Shown piece after piece: positions 10,177 through 19,600 of a stretch of DNA of 64,000 bases. The stretch's first letter is position 1, and every line of letters starts with the position of its first letter. This stretch comes from Candidatus Altimarinota bacterium (GTDB lineage Bacteria; Patescibacteriota; Gracilibacteria; UBA4473), in the NCBI GenBank assembly GCA_021736215.1, contig JAIPGI010000004.1, forward strand, positions 22,809 to 86,808, written 5' to 3'. The translations under genes were made by a program, and so were the position numbers. The notes under the pieces are model-generated. The model searched no databases, was not told the origin of the DNA, and was given only the letters and a program-made list of their open reading frames with translations.

Positions 10177-10359
10177 CTATCGGTATTTATAACTTTTATA
10201 AGTAGTAGAAGGATGAGAATTATAATAGGATTTGGAAACAAAGCGTCCACTACTCGCGCTTTTATAATATCCTCCACTCCGTCGAGCTTCTACAATCGTA
10301 ATTGTAGAAATTCCCATTAAAAAAACTAATACGCTGCCTGCAATGAATTTTTTAAGCAT
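10177..10359 (-). CDS. small secreted protein, 60 aa
   Basis: The product has a clear signal peptide (MLKKFIAGSVLVFLMGISTITIVEA, cleavage probably after VEA) followed by a short mature part rich in Tyr, Ser, Lys and Arg (RRSGGYYKSASSGRFVSKSY). The ATG at 10359 is preferred over an upstream start, as it begins the signal peptide directly. No family is recognised. The basic, tyrosine-rich mature peptide of about 35 residues could be cell-surface associated, but that is inference. Confidence 0.6.
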   Translation of the reverse strand: MLKKFIAGSVLVFLMGISTITIVEARRSGGYYKSASSGRFVSKSYYNSHPSTTYKSYKYR

Positions 10360-10448
10360 GGCAAACATAGGTTAAGAATGATAAAAATATAAACTTCTTT
10401 TTTAAAAAAAGAAGGAATTTTTAAAAAGTAATTTTAACTAAATTTAAT

Positions 10449-10524
10449 GGTCGGGGTGACTGGACTCGAACCAGCGACCACACGACCCCCAGCCGTGTAC
10501 TCTACCAACTGAGCTACACCCCGT
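10449..10524 (-). tRNA. tRNA-Pro(GGG)
   Basis: The full cloverleaf is readable on the minus strand: acceptor CGGGGTG/CACCCCG, D stem GCTC/GAGT-type arm, anticodon loop CTGGGGG with anticodon GGG, T loop TTCGAGT, discriminator A, and an encoded CCA (10449-10451). Confidence 0.95.
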
Positions 10525-10593
10525 TTTTGAATGTTTTTTCAAGAACAAAACTACTGGCCTGCTAGCCGAAGTCCGCCTTCAGTGGACGAAGGC

Positions 10594-10668
10594 TGGTGGT
10601 CTCGCCAAGAATCGAACTTGGATTACTGGTTCCGCAAACCAGTGTTCTATCCGTTGAACTACGAGACC
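10594..10668 (-). tRNA. tRNA-Arg(GCG)
   Basis: Acceptor GGTCTCG/CGAGACC, D arm GTTC/GAAC with GGAT (A20, an arginine identity element), anticodon stem CTGGT/ACCAG, loop TTGCGGA with anticodon GCG, T arm CCAAG/CTTGG, discriminator A and encoded CCA. The usual bacterial tRNA for CGN codons is ACG, which is edited to ICG; G34 here is unusual. A CCGCCTT/AGTGGAC-type palindrome lies just downstream of the 3' end (10571-10588). Confidence 0.93.
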
Positions 10669-10714
10669 TCCCGAAAGAGCTCGTCGATTGTAATTTCAGA
10701 AGACCTTTTGTCAA

Positions 10715-11317
10715 TTATCGCTCCTCAAACAAATCCTCTTCCCCGAAGCGCACCTTGGGACGAGAAGGGTCTTCTGTGCGATACCCAATAGGGAGCATAA
10801 CGACCGACTTCATGTGAGAAGGAAGTTTAAGAATTTTATCGACTTCTTCTGCACTGAACCCCTCCATGGGACAGGAATCTATCTCGAGTTCCGCACATGA
10901 CGCCATGGCAAATCCAAGAGCAATGTAGGTTTGTCGAGATGCCCAATCGATATTCATTTTTGAGGAAGATCCGAGCATCATTTTTTTATATCCTTCAAGG
11001 AGCCATTTCCTTTTTTCATCTCCCTCACTTGCTACCTCTACATACTGATCAATTCGATGCAAAGAGTCCGTCCTCGCACAAAATATCAAAAGATGTGAAC
11101 ACGTAGTAATCTGTGGCTGATCCCATGCATGGGGACGAATTCTTTCTTTTATTTTTTGATCAGTAACTTCAATCACGTGATAGGGTTGAAGACCAAACGA
11201 TGTCGGAGTCAGGCGAATGGAATCGAGAATCTTTTGCAAACTCTCTGCCGAAACCTTCTTCGTTGGATTAAATTCTTTGGCGGCATAGCGCCACTGGAGA
11301 CGAGAAAGGAAACTCAT
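10715..11317 (-). CDS. nitroreductase-family NAD(P)H-flavin oxidoreductase
   Basis: This 200-residue protein has the FMN-binding nitroreductase pattern: RYAAKEFNPTKKVSAESLQKILDS at the N terminus (the RRS/RYA phosphate-binding region), LTPTSFGLQPYHVIEV, and SCPMEGFSAEEVDKIL with LPIGYRTED near the C terminus (the NfsB-like subgroup). By family it uses NAD(P)H to reduce quinones, nitro compounds or flavins in the cytoplasm as a dimer. The physiological substrate is unknown. It sits between the tRNA-Arg gene and htpX on the same strand, 35 bases after htpX's stop. Confidence 0.92.
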   Translation of the reverse strand: MSFLSRLQWRYAAKEFNPTKKVSAESLQKILDSIRLTPTSFGLQPYHVIEVTDQKIKERIRPHAWDQPQITTCSHLLIFCARTDSLHRIDQYVEVASEGDEKRKWLLEGYKKMMLGSSSKMNIDWASRQTYIALGFAMASCAELEIDSCPMEGFSAEEVDKILKLPSHMKSVVMLPIGYRTEDPSRPKVRFGEEDLFEER

Positions 11318-11352
11318 AGTTTTTCAAAGGCGACATTCCAAAATGTCGCTCA

Positions 11353-12246
11353 TTAGGAAATATGTACCTTTTGCAAGGCTTCAATCCGCTCATCAAGAGA
11401 AGGATGTGTTGAGAAAATTTTTCCAATTTTGCTTGGTTTATCGGCAATTTTCATGGTCGCAAGCGACTTTTGGCGAGTATCAATTTTTGAGGTCAATTGT
11501 TGTAATCGCTTGAGTCCTGCAATCATTTTGGATTTCCCAACAAACTCCGCTCCCCCTCTGTCCGCTGCAAACTCTCGACGACGAGAATAAGCAAAAAGAA
11601 TAATCGAAGCCAATATCCCAAAGACGATTTCAAAAGCGATAGAAGTGATCCAGTAGGCCATTCCGCCTACTTCTTCTTTATCACTCAGAAGTCTCTGTAA
11701 GGCAAATGCCGCAACACGAGCAAAGAAGATAACAAATGTATTAAGCACTCCTTGTAAAAGCGTCATTGTGACCATATCGCCATTGGCGATATGCGCCATT
11801 TCATGAGCGAGCACTCCCTCTAGCTCTCCTTCATCTAATTCTCGAAGTAAACCTTCTGAAACGGCTACCAAAGAGTGATTTCGCGACCATCCCGTTGCAA
11901 AAGCATTTACTTCTGCCGACGGATACACTCCAACTTCTGGGTCATTCATACCAAGTTGATGGGCTATGCGAGAGATTGTTTCGATAATTTTGGATTCCGC
12001 GTGATTTGTCGGATGATTAATGAGGCGAACTTTCATCGTCCACTTCGCCACAGATTTAGAAAGAAAAAGAGAGATAAAGCTTCCCGCAAATCCGATAATC
12101 ACTGCAAAGATCAAGAGGGACTGTAAATTGAGTCCATAGGGGGTCAGATAGGGCTGTACGCCAAATACAGACATAATAATCCCCAAGATAACAATAATCG
12201 CCAAATTAATGAGCAAGAAGAGCACAATTCGTTTGATAAATCGCAT
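11353..12246 (-). CDS. htpX: HtpX-like M48 membrane metalloprotease
   Basis: This 297-residue integral membrane protease has two N-terminal membrane helices (IVLFLLINLAIIVILGIIMSVFG and LLIFAVIIGFAGSFISLFL), the zinc motif HEMAHIANGD near residue 147, and further helices around 160-220 followed by FAADRGGAEF, which supplies the third zinc ligand. By family it degrades misfolded inner-membrane proteins. The ATG at 12246 is preferred to an upstream in-frame start: a TATAAC -10 box (12257-12262) lies 10 bases before it, so the upstream codons would not be transcribed. Confidence 0.93.
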   Translation of the reverse strand: MRFIKRIVLFLLINLAIIVILGIIMSVFGVQPYLTPYGLNLQSLLIFAVIIGFAGSFISLFLSKSVAKWTMKVRLINHPTNHAESKIIETISRIAHQLGMNDPEVGVYPSAEVNAFATGWSRNHSLVAVSEGLLRELDEGELEGVLAHEMAHIANGDMVTMTLLQGVLNTFVIFFARVAAFALQRLLSDKEEVGGMAYWITSIAFEIVFGILASIILFAYSRRREFAADRGGAEFVGKSKMIAGLKRLQQLTSKIDTRQKSLATMKIADKPSKIGKIFSTHPSLDERIEALQKVHIS

Positions 12247-12326
12247 TTTTACAAGAGTTATAATCACACTCTCACCATTGCAAATTTGCAAGAAAAATCA
12301 AGTAAGACACGTAATCCTGTTTACAT

Positions 12327-12354
12327 AAAAAAAGGCGCCTAAAGAAAGCGCCTT
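12327..12354 (-). terminator. Rho-independent terminator
   Basis: On the minus strand, stem AAGGCGC/GCGCCTT with a 9-nt loop is followed by a run of seven T. It overlaps the last codons of the membrane protein gene ending at 12339. Confidence 0.8.
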
Positions 12355-12761
12355 ACAATGGAAGAAATAGTTACATCTTTAATCAGGGAGAGTATATCCA
12401 TGAAACCAGATATTCCGTCAGATACAGCAGGAATAACTGTAAAGCCCAAGAGGGTTAAGCCTATGATTCCGCAGGCAATCTGCAGTCCCAATGGATTTCC
12501 CCAAATGGCTCCCGTGATAAAGAGGATTTCCATAAATATACTGAAGAGGGTTGGTATAGTGTTTCCCGATCCCGTATTTTGCTCTTTTGGAGGCCAAAAT
12601 ATAAGAACGAAAATCACCAAGAAAAAACCGAAACTCACAACTGAACAAATCTGTATGAACAAACTCTCTGTGGCCATAAAAAAACACACACTTATCCCCA
12701 CACAGATTAAAGAAGTTATCCAACGGACAGCTTCTGTTCTTAGGTTATTGCTGATATTCAT
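12339..12761 (-). CDS. small membrane protein, 140 aa
   Basis: About four hydrophobic helices are seen (WITSLICVGISVCFFMA, ICSVVSFGFFLVIFVLIFW, LFSIFMEILFITGAIWG, LQIACGIIGLTLLGFTVIP). No family is recognised. The opposite strand has an open frame of the same length, but it lacks a plausible composition, while this strand gives a coherent membrane protein and ends in a terminator. Function unknown. Confidence 0.65.
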   Translation of the reverse strand: MNISNNLRTEAVRWITSLICVGISVCFFMATESLFIQICSVVSFGFFLVIFVLIFWPPKEQNTGSGNTIPTLFSIFMEILFITGAIWGNPLGLQIACGIIGLTLLGFTVIPAVSDGISGFMDILSLIKDVTISSIVRRFL

Positions 12762-12870
12762 AATAACTCCGCTTTTTTAAAGAACCACTTCTTCCAATTT
12801 ACGGAAAAAGGCAGTTCATTGATGAATGAATTAACACTTTTATCTCGTAAATCGCCGCTTGTATAGCGGA

Positions 12871-13842
12871 TTATTGACGATTTGTCAAAAGGATTTCATC
12901 GAATATTTCTTCAAGTCCTGCGAGAGTTTCTACTCGTATGAGTTTCCCTCGAAATTGTGATGCACTCGGAATTCCGCGAACAAAATGGGCAAAGTGTTTT
13001 CGCATTTCCATCATCGCCCACCTTTCTCCTTTCATTTCCGAAGCCAGTAACGCATGTCGATGAAAAAACTGCACTTGTTCCTGTATCGTAGGTTTGGGAA
13101 GAATGGGTTCTCCTGCAAAAGCCGCTCGACACTGGGCAAAAATCCAAGGGTTTCGCAAAGCTGCTCGTCCAATCATAATACCATCGAGATTTTTGAGTCG
13201 TTGTACGGCAATCGCACTACTGGTCACATCCCCATTTCCAATAACGGGAATCGAAACATGTTCTTTTACTTCATAAATTTTGTCCCATTGAGCAGAACCC
13301 GTAAAGCGTTGTTTCGTCGTTCGTCCATGGATCGCAAGTGAAGAAATCCCCGCTGATTCAAAATTTTTAGCAGCCTGGATGAGGTCCTTGTCATCATAAA
13401 AACCAAGTCTCATTTTGACCGATATCGGCAAATGCGTTGATTGAACCATCTTTTCAATAAGACGCGCTGTCGTGCAAGGATCTTTGAGCAAAGCCGATCC
13501 ATGTCCCGATCCGATAACTTTGGGAGAAGGACATCCCAAATTGATATCTACCCCATCCGCTCCCATGTCTTCGACTACTTTTACCGCATCCAAAAAAGCA
13601 TCTTCATCCTTTCCAAACAGTTGCACACAATAGAAATTTTTTTCTTCTGGTGCGAATTCTGCTAAACGCATCGTTTTTTCGTTTTTTCGTCTCAAAGCTT
13701 CTGCTGAAATGAGCTCTGAAATAAGCACGACACTTGGCTCTATTTCCTTTACGAGTCGACGAAATGGACTTTCCGTATATCCCGCCATGGGAGCGAGCAC
13801 GAGAATTGGACGAGAAAGTTTTGACCAAAAGTTGCGTTTCAT
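12871..13842 (-). CDS. dus: tRNA-dihydrouridine synthase
   Basis: This 323-residue FMN enzyme reduces uridines in the tRNA D-loop. Family marks are LAPMAGYTESPFRRL near residue 16, VQLFGKDEDAF, the catalytic-cysteine region INLGCPSPKVIGSGHGSAL near 100-117, SVKMRLGF, and AIHGRTTKQRF (DusB/Nifr3-like). The C-terminal helical tRNA-binding part runs to the end. A TATAAC box (13851-13856, minus strand) lies 8 bases before the ATG. The gene is divergent from a small membrane protein gene. Confidence 0.95.
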   Translation of the reverse strand: MKRNFWSKLSRPILVLAPMAGYTESPFRRLVKEIEPSVVLISELISAEALRRKNEKTMRLAEFAPEEKNFYCVQLFGKDEDAFLDAVKVVEDMGADGVDINLGCPSPKVIGSGHGSALLKDPCTTARLIEKMVQSTHLPISVKMRLGFYDDKDLIQAAKNFESAGISSLAIHGRTTKQRFTGSAQWDKIYEVKEHVSIPVIGNGDVTSSAIAVQRLKNLDGIMIGRAALRNPWIFAQCRAAFAGEPILPKPTIQEQVQFFHRHALLASEMKGERWAMMEMRKHFAHFVRGIPSASQFRGKLIRVETLAGLEEIFDEILLTNRQ

Positions 13843-13888
13843 CGCGCCAGGTTATACCATAAAGATAGTCAATATTCACTTATTTCTC

Positions 13889-14209
13889 ATGGCAGAAAAA
13901 AATACCGCCCCAGCAAAGCCTACTTCTTCTCCTACAGACCAAGTCAAAGACATGGGAAAGAATGCTTTTGAAAGCGTTGAAAAAGGGGTCAAAGACCTCG
14001 AAACGAAAATCGTACATCTCCCAATTGATCGACGCATGATTGTTTTTGTCGGAGTTGTCATTCTTTTGGCCGCCTTTTTGGGAAGTTTCGGAACAGTTCT
14101 TCTCGCTCTTATCGCAGTAGGGATGATTTATGTCGGATTTTCTGGAAACAATTTCCTGACTCATTTCGTACAAGATGCTCCAGAAAAGGATAAAAAGGCT
14201 AAAAAATGA
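13889..14209 (+). CDS. small two-helix membrane protein, 106 aa
   Basis: The N-terminal 50 residues are polar (Ala/Pro/Thr/Lys-rich), then two adjacent membrane helices (MIVFVGVVILLAAFLGSFG and VLLALIAVGMIYVGFSG) and a short charged tail ending DKKAKK. The ATG at 13889 is used; the longer open frame upstream overlaps dus on the other strand. The stop overlaps the HD-domain gene by four bases (ATGA), so the two are co-translated. Function unknown. Confidence 0.72.
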   Translation: MAEKNTAPAKPTSSPTDQVKDMGKNAFESVEKGVKDLETKIVHLPIDRRMIVFVGVVILLAAFLGSFGTVLLALIAVGMIYVGFSGNNFLTHFVQDAPEKDKKAKK

Positions 14210-14784
14210 AATTGCCCATCACTCGCGAACAAGCCTGGAAACTCGTTCAGAAGCACAACTCTCATGTGGCCGATCTCAGCCATTATTTAGAAAGTGAGGC
14301 TGTTATGCGTGGAGTTGCTCGTCATTTAGGGGAGGACGAGGAATACTACGGCATGCTCGGCCTTCTTCATGACATTGATTGGGGAATCACAAAAGACAAC
14401 GACGCAACACATCTCACCAAAGCTCCTGATATATTAAGAGAATCTGGGTTTGATGATGCTTTCATCCAAGCAGTCGTCTCTCATGGATATGGATTTGATT
14501 GTGCTGGACTCAAGGACTGTGTCCGAAATGAATCCATTCAACACGCCCTCGCCGCGAGCGAAACCGTAACGGGATTAATTTATGCTTATGCGCTCATGCG
14601 TGGTGGTATTACTGGCATGGAAGTAAAAGGACTGAAAAAAAGGTTTAAATCCCCAGCATTTGCCGCTAAAGTAAATCGTGATGTTATTGCTGAATGTGAA
14701 AAATTAGGGATTCCTTTGGACGATTTTCTACAAATCGCCATTGATTCCATTGAAAAGATTAAGGACCAAATTGGGTTGAAATAA
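14206..14784 (+). CDS. HD-domain phosphohydrolase
   Basis: The 192-residue protein has the HD metal-binding pattern: H at residue 17-20 (KHNSHVADLSHYLES), the HD pair in MLGLLHDIDWG near 53-57, AxH-like ATHLTKAPDIL, and a later SHGYGFD. By family these are metal-dependent phosphohydrolases acting on nucleotides or phosphorylated small molecules. Many such annotated genes have no known substrate, and this one has none. It follows the small membrane protein with an ATGA overlap and precedes an RSH-family gene, suggesting a nucleotide-related role, which is inference. Confidence 0.85.
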   Translation: MKLPITREQAWKLVQKHNSHVADLSHYLESEAVMRGVARHLGEDEEYYGMLGLLHDIDWGITKDNDATHLTKAPDILRESGFDDAFIQAVVSHGYGFDCAGLKDCVRNESIQHALAASETVTGLIYAYALMRGGITGMEVKGLKKRFKSPAFAAKVNRDVIAECEKLGIPLDDFLQIAIDSIEKIKDQIGLK

Positions 14785-14795
14785 AAATTTTTTTG

Positions 14796-14801
14796 TATAA
14801 A
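14796..14801 (+). promoter_or_regulatory. -10 box for the RSH gene
   Basis: TATAAA preceded by TTG lies 12 bases before the ATG at 14814. It makes the in-frame upstream TTG (14793) unlikely as a start and predicts a leader of only a few nt. The -35 region is weak. Confidence 0.45.
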
Positions 14802-14813
14802 CAAAAAATTAAG

Positions 14814-15782
14814 ATGTCTAAAGTATCTCCTTTAGAAGGTATTTCGCTCCCCAAACTCATTCTCCAAGTGAAACAGGTTTTCAAGGGAGAAAGCTGTTCC
14901 CTGAAAGAATTTAATCAAAAAAAAGAATGGTTTCTAAAGCTTGGGAAAATCATCCTCTCTTCCGAAGTATGGCGAGCTTATTTTTTACCGAGCAATATCC
15001 ATATCCTTAAAAAAAACGAATATCGCATTAAGGAATACATGAGCGATGATATTTACAACATAAAAGAAAGTGTCCTCAATATTTTAGGAGATACAAAAGA
15101 ATTAAAGAGAATTAGTGATATCACAGATCCTCTGCATGAAATTAGTCAAACCGTCACATTGCTTTTATTAGAAGTTATATTTTTGTTACAAAACTCGAAA
15201 AATATATCCAAAAAAAATATTTATTTATTGACACTCATTGCTGACAATTTCGGACTTTGGAAAATCCGTTATATATTAGAAGATGAGGCCTTCCGAATAA
15301 AAAACAAGGATCAATACGATATCACCGCACTGTTACTACAAAAACAAACAGAAATTTATCAAAAATTGTTTACGGATATTATAGGAATTATTAGGTATCA
15401 ATTTCAAAAAAGTGGATTAAATGATTTTAAAATCGTATATCGAAAAAAGAATGTTTACGGCGTATATAAAAAAATGAAATTAAAGGGACAAAATATAAAT
15501 CATGTTACCGATTTTTTTGCTTTTCGAATTATTGTAAAAACAATTTCTGAGTGCTATCAAGTATTGGAAATACTCCATCATCTATGGCCCCATTATCCCA
15601 AAAAGTTGAAGGATTATATTGAACAACCAAAGTCGAATCAATATCAAAGTATTCACACAACTTTACAATGTCTTCAAAAAAACACCGTAGAATTCCAAAT
15701 AAGAACCGAGAGTATGGACTCCATAGCAAAATTCGGCCCTGCAAGTCACTCTCTTTATAAGGCACGAGAAGGGCATATCTAG
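14814..15782 (+). CDS. RelA/SpoT-family (p)ppGpp synthetase with degenerate hydrolase half
   Basis: The C-terminal half matches the synthetase domain: YRKKNVYGVYKKMKLKG, DFFAFRIIV (metal-binding Asp), CYQVLEILHHLW, KDYIEQPKSNQYQSIHTTL, VEFQIRTESM (catalytic Glu) and ASHSLYKAREGHI. The N-terminal half keeps the linker pattern LIADNFGLWKIRYILEDEAF of long RSH proteins, but no HD motif can be found where the hydrolase site should be. There is no TGS or ACT domain; the protein ends right after the synthetase domain at 322 residues. By family it makes the stringent-response alarmone from ATP and GDP/GTP. The start is the ATG following the -10 box. Its stop overlaps a convergent regulator gene by four bases. 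Confidence 0.85.
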   Translation: MSKVSPLEGISLPKLILQVKQVFKGESCSLKEFNQKKEWFLKLGKIILSSEVWRAYFLPSNIHILKKNEYRIKEYMSDDIYNIKESVLNILGDTKELKRISDITDPLHEISQTVTLLLLEVIFLLQNSKNISKKNIYLLTLIADNFGLWKIRYILEDEAFRIKNKDQYDITALLLQKQTEIYQKLFTDIIGIIRYQFQKSGLNDFKIVYRKKNVYGVYKKMKLKGQNINHVTDFFAFRIIVKTISECYQVLEILHHLWPHYPKKLKDYIEQPKSNQYQSIHTTLQCLQKNTVEFQIRTESMDSIAKFGPASHSLYKAREGHI

Positions 15783-16567
15783 TTTTTCTGTTTCAATGTT
15801 TTTTTGAGAGACAAATTTTCTTCGTATATTTCTGCTGTTTTCCAACAAAGATCAAAAACTTCGCGCATACTATCGGCGATAACTCTGCTTCTTACTATAA
15901 TCGCCATACTTTCTTTAATAGAAAAATAAGAAACTTTATCGTCATAAATATTAAGTTCGATATGAAATTTCATTAATTTATGAGAAAGAAGTCTACTTTT
16001 CCTAAATTCTTCTTTATCTTTTTTTTGCCGTGCACGACCCTTGGTAGAATCCGCAAAAAGCGCTTTTATAAATATTCCCGCCGCTTTCCTTCGTTGATAA
16101 TAATTGGGAACATATTTAGGGAAAAAAGATTCTGTATCTTCAATGGAAACAATGGCTAAAATATCCGTCTTGGAAGTAAGAGTATCTTCATATGCCGCAA
16201 CAATTCCCTCTTTTCCTTCATAAAAAGAAATCTCCGGTTGAGTCACCTCTGGATTAATGTAATCATTGAATTGGGGAAGTATTTTTTTAAACGTTTTAAT
16301 ACTTTCCCCTAGCTCGAATTTATTATTTTCTAGAATTTTTAAGATAACATTAGGACTTTCTGGAGTAAAAAAATCTTTCCCTCTTACAAACTTACTGACA
16401 AATCCTCGATCCAAAAGATTAGCGAGAGCAATCGCCGCATCGTAACGGGATAGGCCCGTTTCTTTGGCAATCACTTGAACTTCCTGGGTTCCAAGCTTTA
16501 AACACGACAAATACGCTTTTGCTTCATTACTATCTAAGCCGATTTCTTGAAGTACTTTTTTCAGCAT
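15779..16567 (-). CDS. TrmB-family transcriptional regulator
   Basis: The 262-residue protein starts with a winged-helix domain typical of TrmB: MLKKVLQEIGLDSNEAKAYLS, then GTQEVQVIAKETGLSRYDAAIALANLLDRGFV, followed by a helix and a larger C-terminal effector-like domain (EGKEGIVAAYEDTLTSKTDILAIVSIEDTE). TrmB regulators are common in archaea and in CPR bacteria, where ligands are mostly unknown. The ATG at 16567 is chosen over a GTG at 16588 because a good promoter (16591-16619) would start transcription at about the GTG. Confidence 0.85.
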   Translation of the reverse strand: MLKKVLQEIGLDSNEAKAYLSCLKLGTQEVQVIAKETGLSRYDAAIALANLLDRGFVSKFVRGKDFFTPESPNVILKILENNKFELGESIKTFKKILPQFNDYINPEVTQPEISFYEGKEGIVAAYEDTLTSKTDILAIVSIEDTESFFPKYVPNYYQRRKAAGIFIKALFADSTKGRARQKKDKEEFRKSRLLSHKLMKFHIELNIYDDKVSYFSIKESMAIIVRSRVIADSMREVFDLCWKTAEIYEENLSLKKTLKQKN

Positions 16568-16590
16568 GAAAAAGTCGTTAGAACACACTG

Positions 16591-16619
16591 GCTATACTCT
16601 CAATAAACTCTTTCGTCAA
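16591..16619 (-). promoter_or_regulatory. sigma-70-type promoter of the TrmB-like gene
   Basis: On the minus strand, TTGACG (16614-16619), a 17-base spacer and TATAGC (16591-16596) form a near-consensus promoter 23 bases before the ATG. Confidence 0.75.
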
Positions 16620-16630
16620 GCTACAACGAA

Positions 16631-19600
16631 CTAATCTGAATACCAATCCATCGGGTCATAATCATGATTCAGTATTATATATTTCCAAATATGTTCCATC
16701 TTTTCTGGGTCTTGTAATTTTTGATTCAAGATTTCTCCATGAAGAGTTAGTATCTTCTCAAAAATGGCATCAATGTCTTTGGTCTCTGTTAAATAATCAA
16801 AGGAAATTCGAACCATTTTTTTCCGAGCAGTGTTGCCCGTTATCGGATGTATCAAAGGACCGAGACAGGGTTTCACTTCAAAATCATCCTTTTTTAATCT
16901 ATTCGAAAGTCTCTCACTACTGATATTGGGGAAATAGAGCACAACCATACCTCCCTTAATTGACCCTTCTAGCAAAGGGTTAAATATTTTACAGGAAAAT
17001 AATTCTTCTGGTCGTATATTTTTTTCTTGGTAATCTTTCGAAGCCATGTATTCCTTCACTAATTGAGTGTTTTGTTTTACAAATTCACTGGAATAATTTT
17101 GGAATTTCTTAAGCGTATAAGTTGTCAAAAATTTCATTTTTTCACTTATTTTTTCATGAAGTGTCTTTTTTTTGTTTTCTCCCAAATTACCTTCTAGGCA
17201 AAAAGGATCCGATTTCCCTGCTAGCCTTAGTAATCCTAATGCAAAGGCTACGCTTTCTTCTAAAGGAATAGTCGAAGAATTTTCTTGTGAAATAAATGAA
17301 TGTCCCATTCTAAACAATTTCTCTTCTAAAGGCTTTGACAAGGCGATGAATCCAGCTTGTTTTGTCCCCATTGCTTTGTTCCCACTCAATAAATAAATAT
17401 CTGGATTGAGAGCATTCAATTGCTCCATTCTCGTTCTTGCAATAGCTTGCGAACCATCAATCATTAATGGAATATTGGGATACTTTTCTTTCAGTGCATT
17501 TCGAAGTGCAACAAGCGAAGAGATTTTTCCATTTTTTTTTGTTTTGTTTGACAATGGGACATTCCCAAAGCGAGTAAGCGAGCTTAAAACAATAATTTTT
17601 GTATTTTTATTAACCCGAGAACAAATCCTTTCAAATATTTCTTCTCCTGTAGCCGCTCGCATATCTCCATTTGCCTCGCTTGTATGCAAATCAAAAAATT
17701 TCACTCCTTCGCTATTTTTACTTAACGGAACGTTAATAATACTCTGATATTCCTCTTTTGAAAAAACAGCGTTATCATTCGGTCCGAAATCTATACACTG
17801 AGAAAAAAATCTTTCAAAGGCCGTTGTCGCAGTACTATCAATATAAAAAGTATGTGTTGGCCGCCCTCTATCATATGCCTGAAAACATTTTGACATCGTT
17901 TCTTTACAAAAATTTAACGTTTTTTCGTAGAAACTCTTGTCTTCAAGTGACGTTTTTTTTATCGCTTTAATCAGTCTCTTTGCCGTTTTTAAAAGATATT
18001 CCCTCGGAATACCTTTTTCTGCATTATTTAAATTGTTTCCGAGCGAGTCATCATATCCCATTTCAAGCATATCTCTTCCTAATAACGGAAACAATGGTTC
18101 GTTCCCTTTTCTGAATTTATGTTGGAAAGCATCAAACTGAATCCCTTGAGCGATAATATCATCATCAAAACTCTCAAGTGACAACTCCTCTAAAAGAGAT
18201 CTCAAAGAATATTTATTTTTCTCCTTTAAAATCTTCAATGGAATGTCCATATCCAAATCGAAATTTTCTTTCCCAACTTTTCTATAAAACAACTTCTCTA
18301 GTGAAAGAATAAGCAGATTCTTTTCGTTTTCTGAGAGAATGTTTATATTTTTTCGAACGTAATCAATAAATTCAATGGCCTGTTTCTGAACATTGACATT
18401 CCGAGCTATCGTTTTGGGATGGAGTAACCTCAAAAAGATATGCATTTTACTTAATGCCAAGTGTTCAGGATTTAATGGGACATTATATTCATCGATTTCT
18501 TTTGAATTATGAGTGTTGGGAATATTTATACCATATCCCTGCAAGCCTGTTCCCAAATAGTTAACTAATTTTTCGAAAACCTCAACGACTTCATTATCCG
18601 AAATATCATCATCATATGAAAGTTGGGATTCCTTTAATTCTTGGAATGCGTTTTTAATTCCCTTTCTCATGTTTTTGATAATTTTTATCTGTTTATCTTC
18701 ATGAACATTAGTTATTAATGATTTTTTATAATCAAAGAGTATTTTTGATAAATCTTCGTACTGCCGAATGTCTTTATAGAGGCTTAGTTCTTTTAAAGAT
18801 TGGACAAGATCTGCTCTTGGAATTTCGGGGGCAATTAATTCAGTAAGAGAGTTTTTATCAAACGGAGTATCCTGAAGAAAATCTTCCGAAAATGGAAACC
18901 AAGGAAATTTTTCTGGATTTTTCTTAACAATTTTAACAAGTACCTCAAAAAGGTTCACGAGCGCTTCTCCTCGCTCATGTGTTATCAAAAGTTCTTTTGA
19001 GTTAAGAACCCTGTGGAACATATTATGACTTCTTGTTTCTATATCTTTCTGACAATTATCAATTGGAAAATCTCGAATTAATTCTTGAGATATGTCTGCA
19101 TAATTTACAAAGAATTTTAAGAGATGGCTTGGGAAATATGGTTTTCCATTCTGATCTTTTTGGTCAAGATGCCCATAATTACCAATTTGGATGTTAATCA
19201 TTCTTTCTACTTTACCAAAATAAAAATCCAAAGAATGTAATAATAAAATCACAATAAGTCGATATTCCGCGCCAAAATTTTCAATTACTTTCGTTTCAAG
19301 TTCACATATGTTACGAAACATACTACGAAATCGCTCCTCTTCTCTTTTTTTCTCTTTATCGCTTGTATCGGAATATTCTTCAGTTAGTACTGTCACAAGG
19401 AGCTTCTCCAACGGATCCGAAAAAACATCTACATTTCCTTGTATTCCCTGTGGCGGTTCGGAAAGTATGTTTTCAATTAAAAATTTATCTCCACCCATTT
19501 TAAAACCCTCCAAACTTTGAATTGCTGAAACCCCTTTCTGATATAAATATCTAGGAAAGTTTTCTTTCTTTGCGAAAATTTCTCCATTTTTTTCGAAAAA

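Noticed and set aside
10531..10817. Two + strand frames across tRNA-Arg
   Set aside because: They cover the tRNA and a REP palindrome and have no protein-like features.
12358..12780. 140-codon open frame on the + strand opposite the small membrane protein
   Set aside because: Its product is Lys/Ile/Pro-rich with no fold-like pattern. The minus frame gives clear membrane helices and ends in a terminator.
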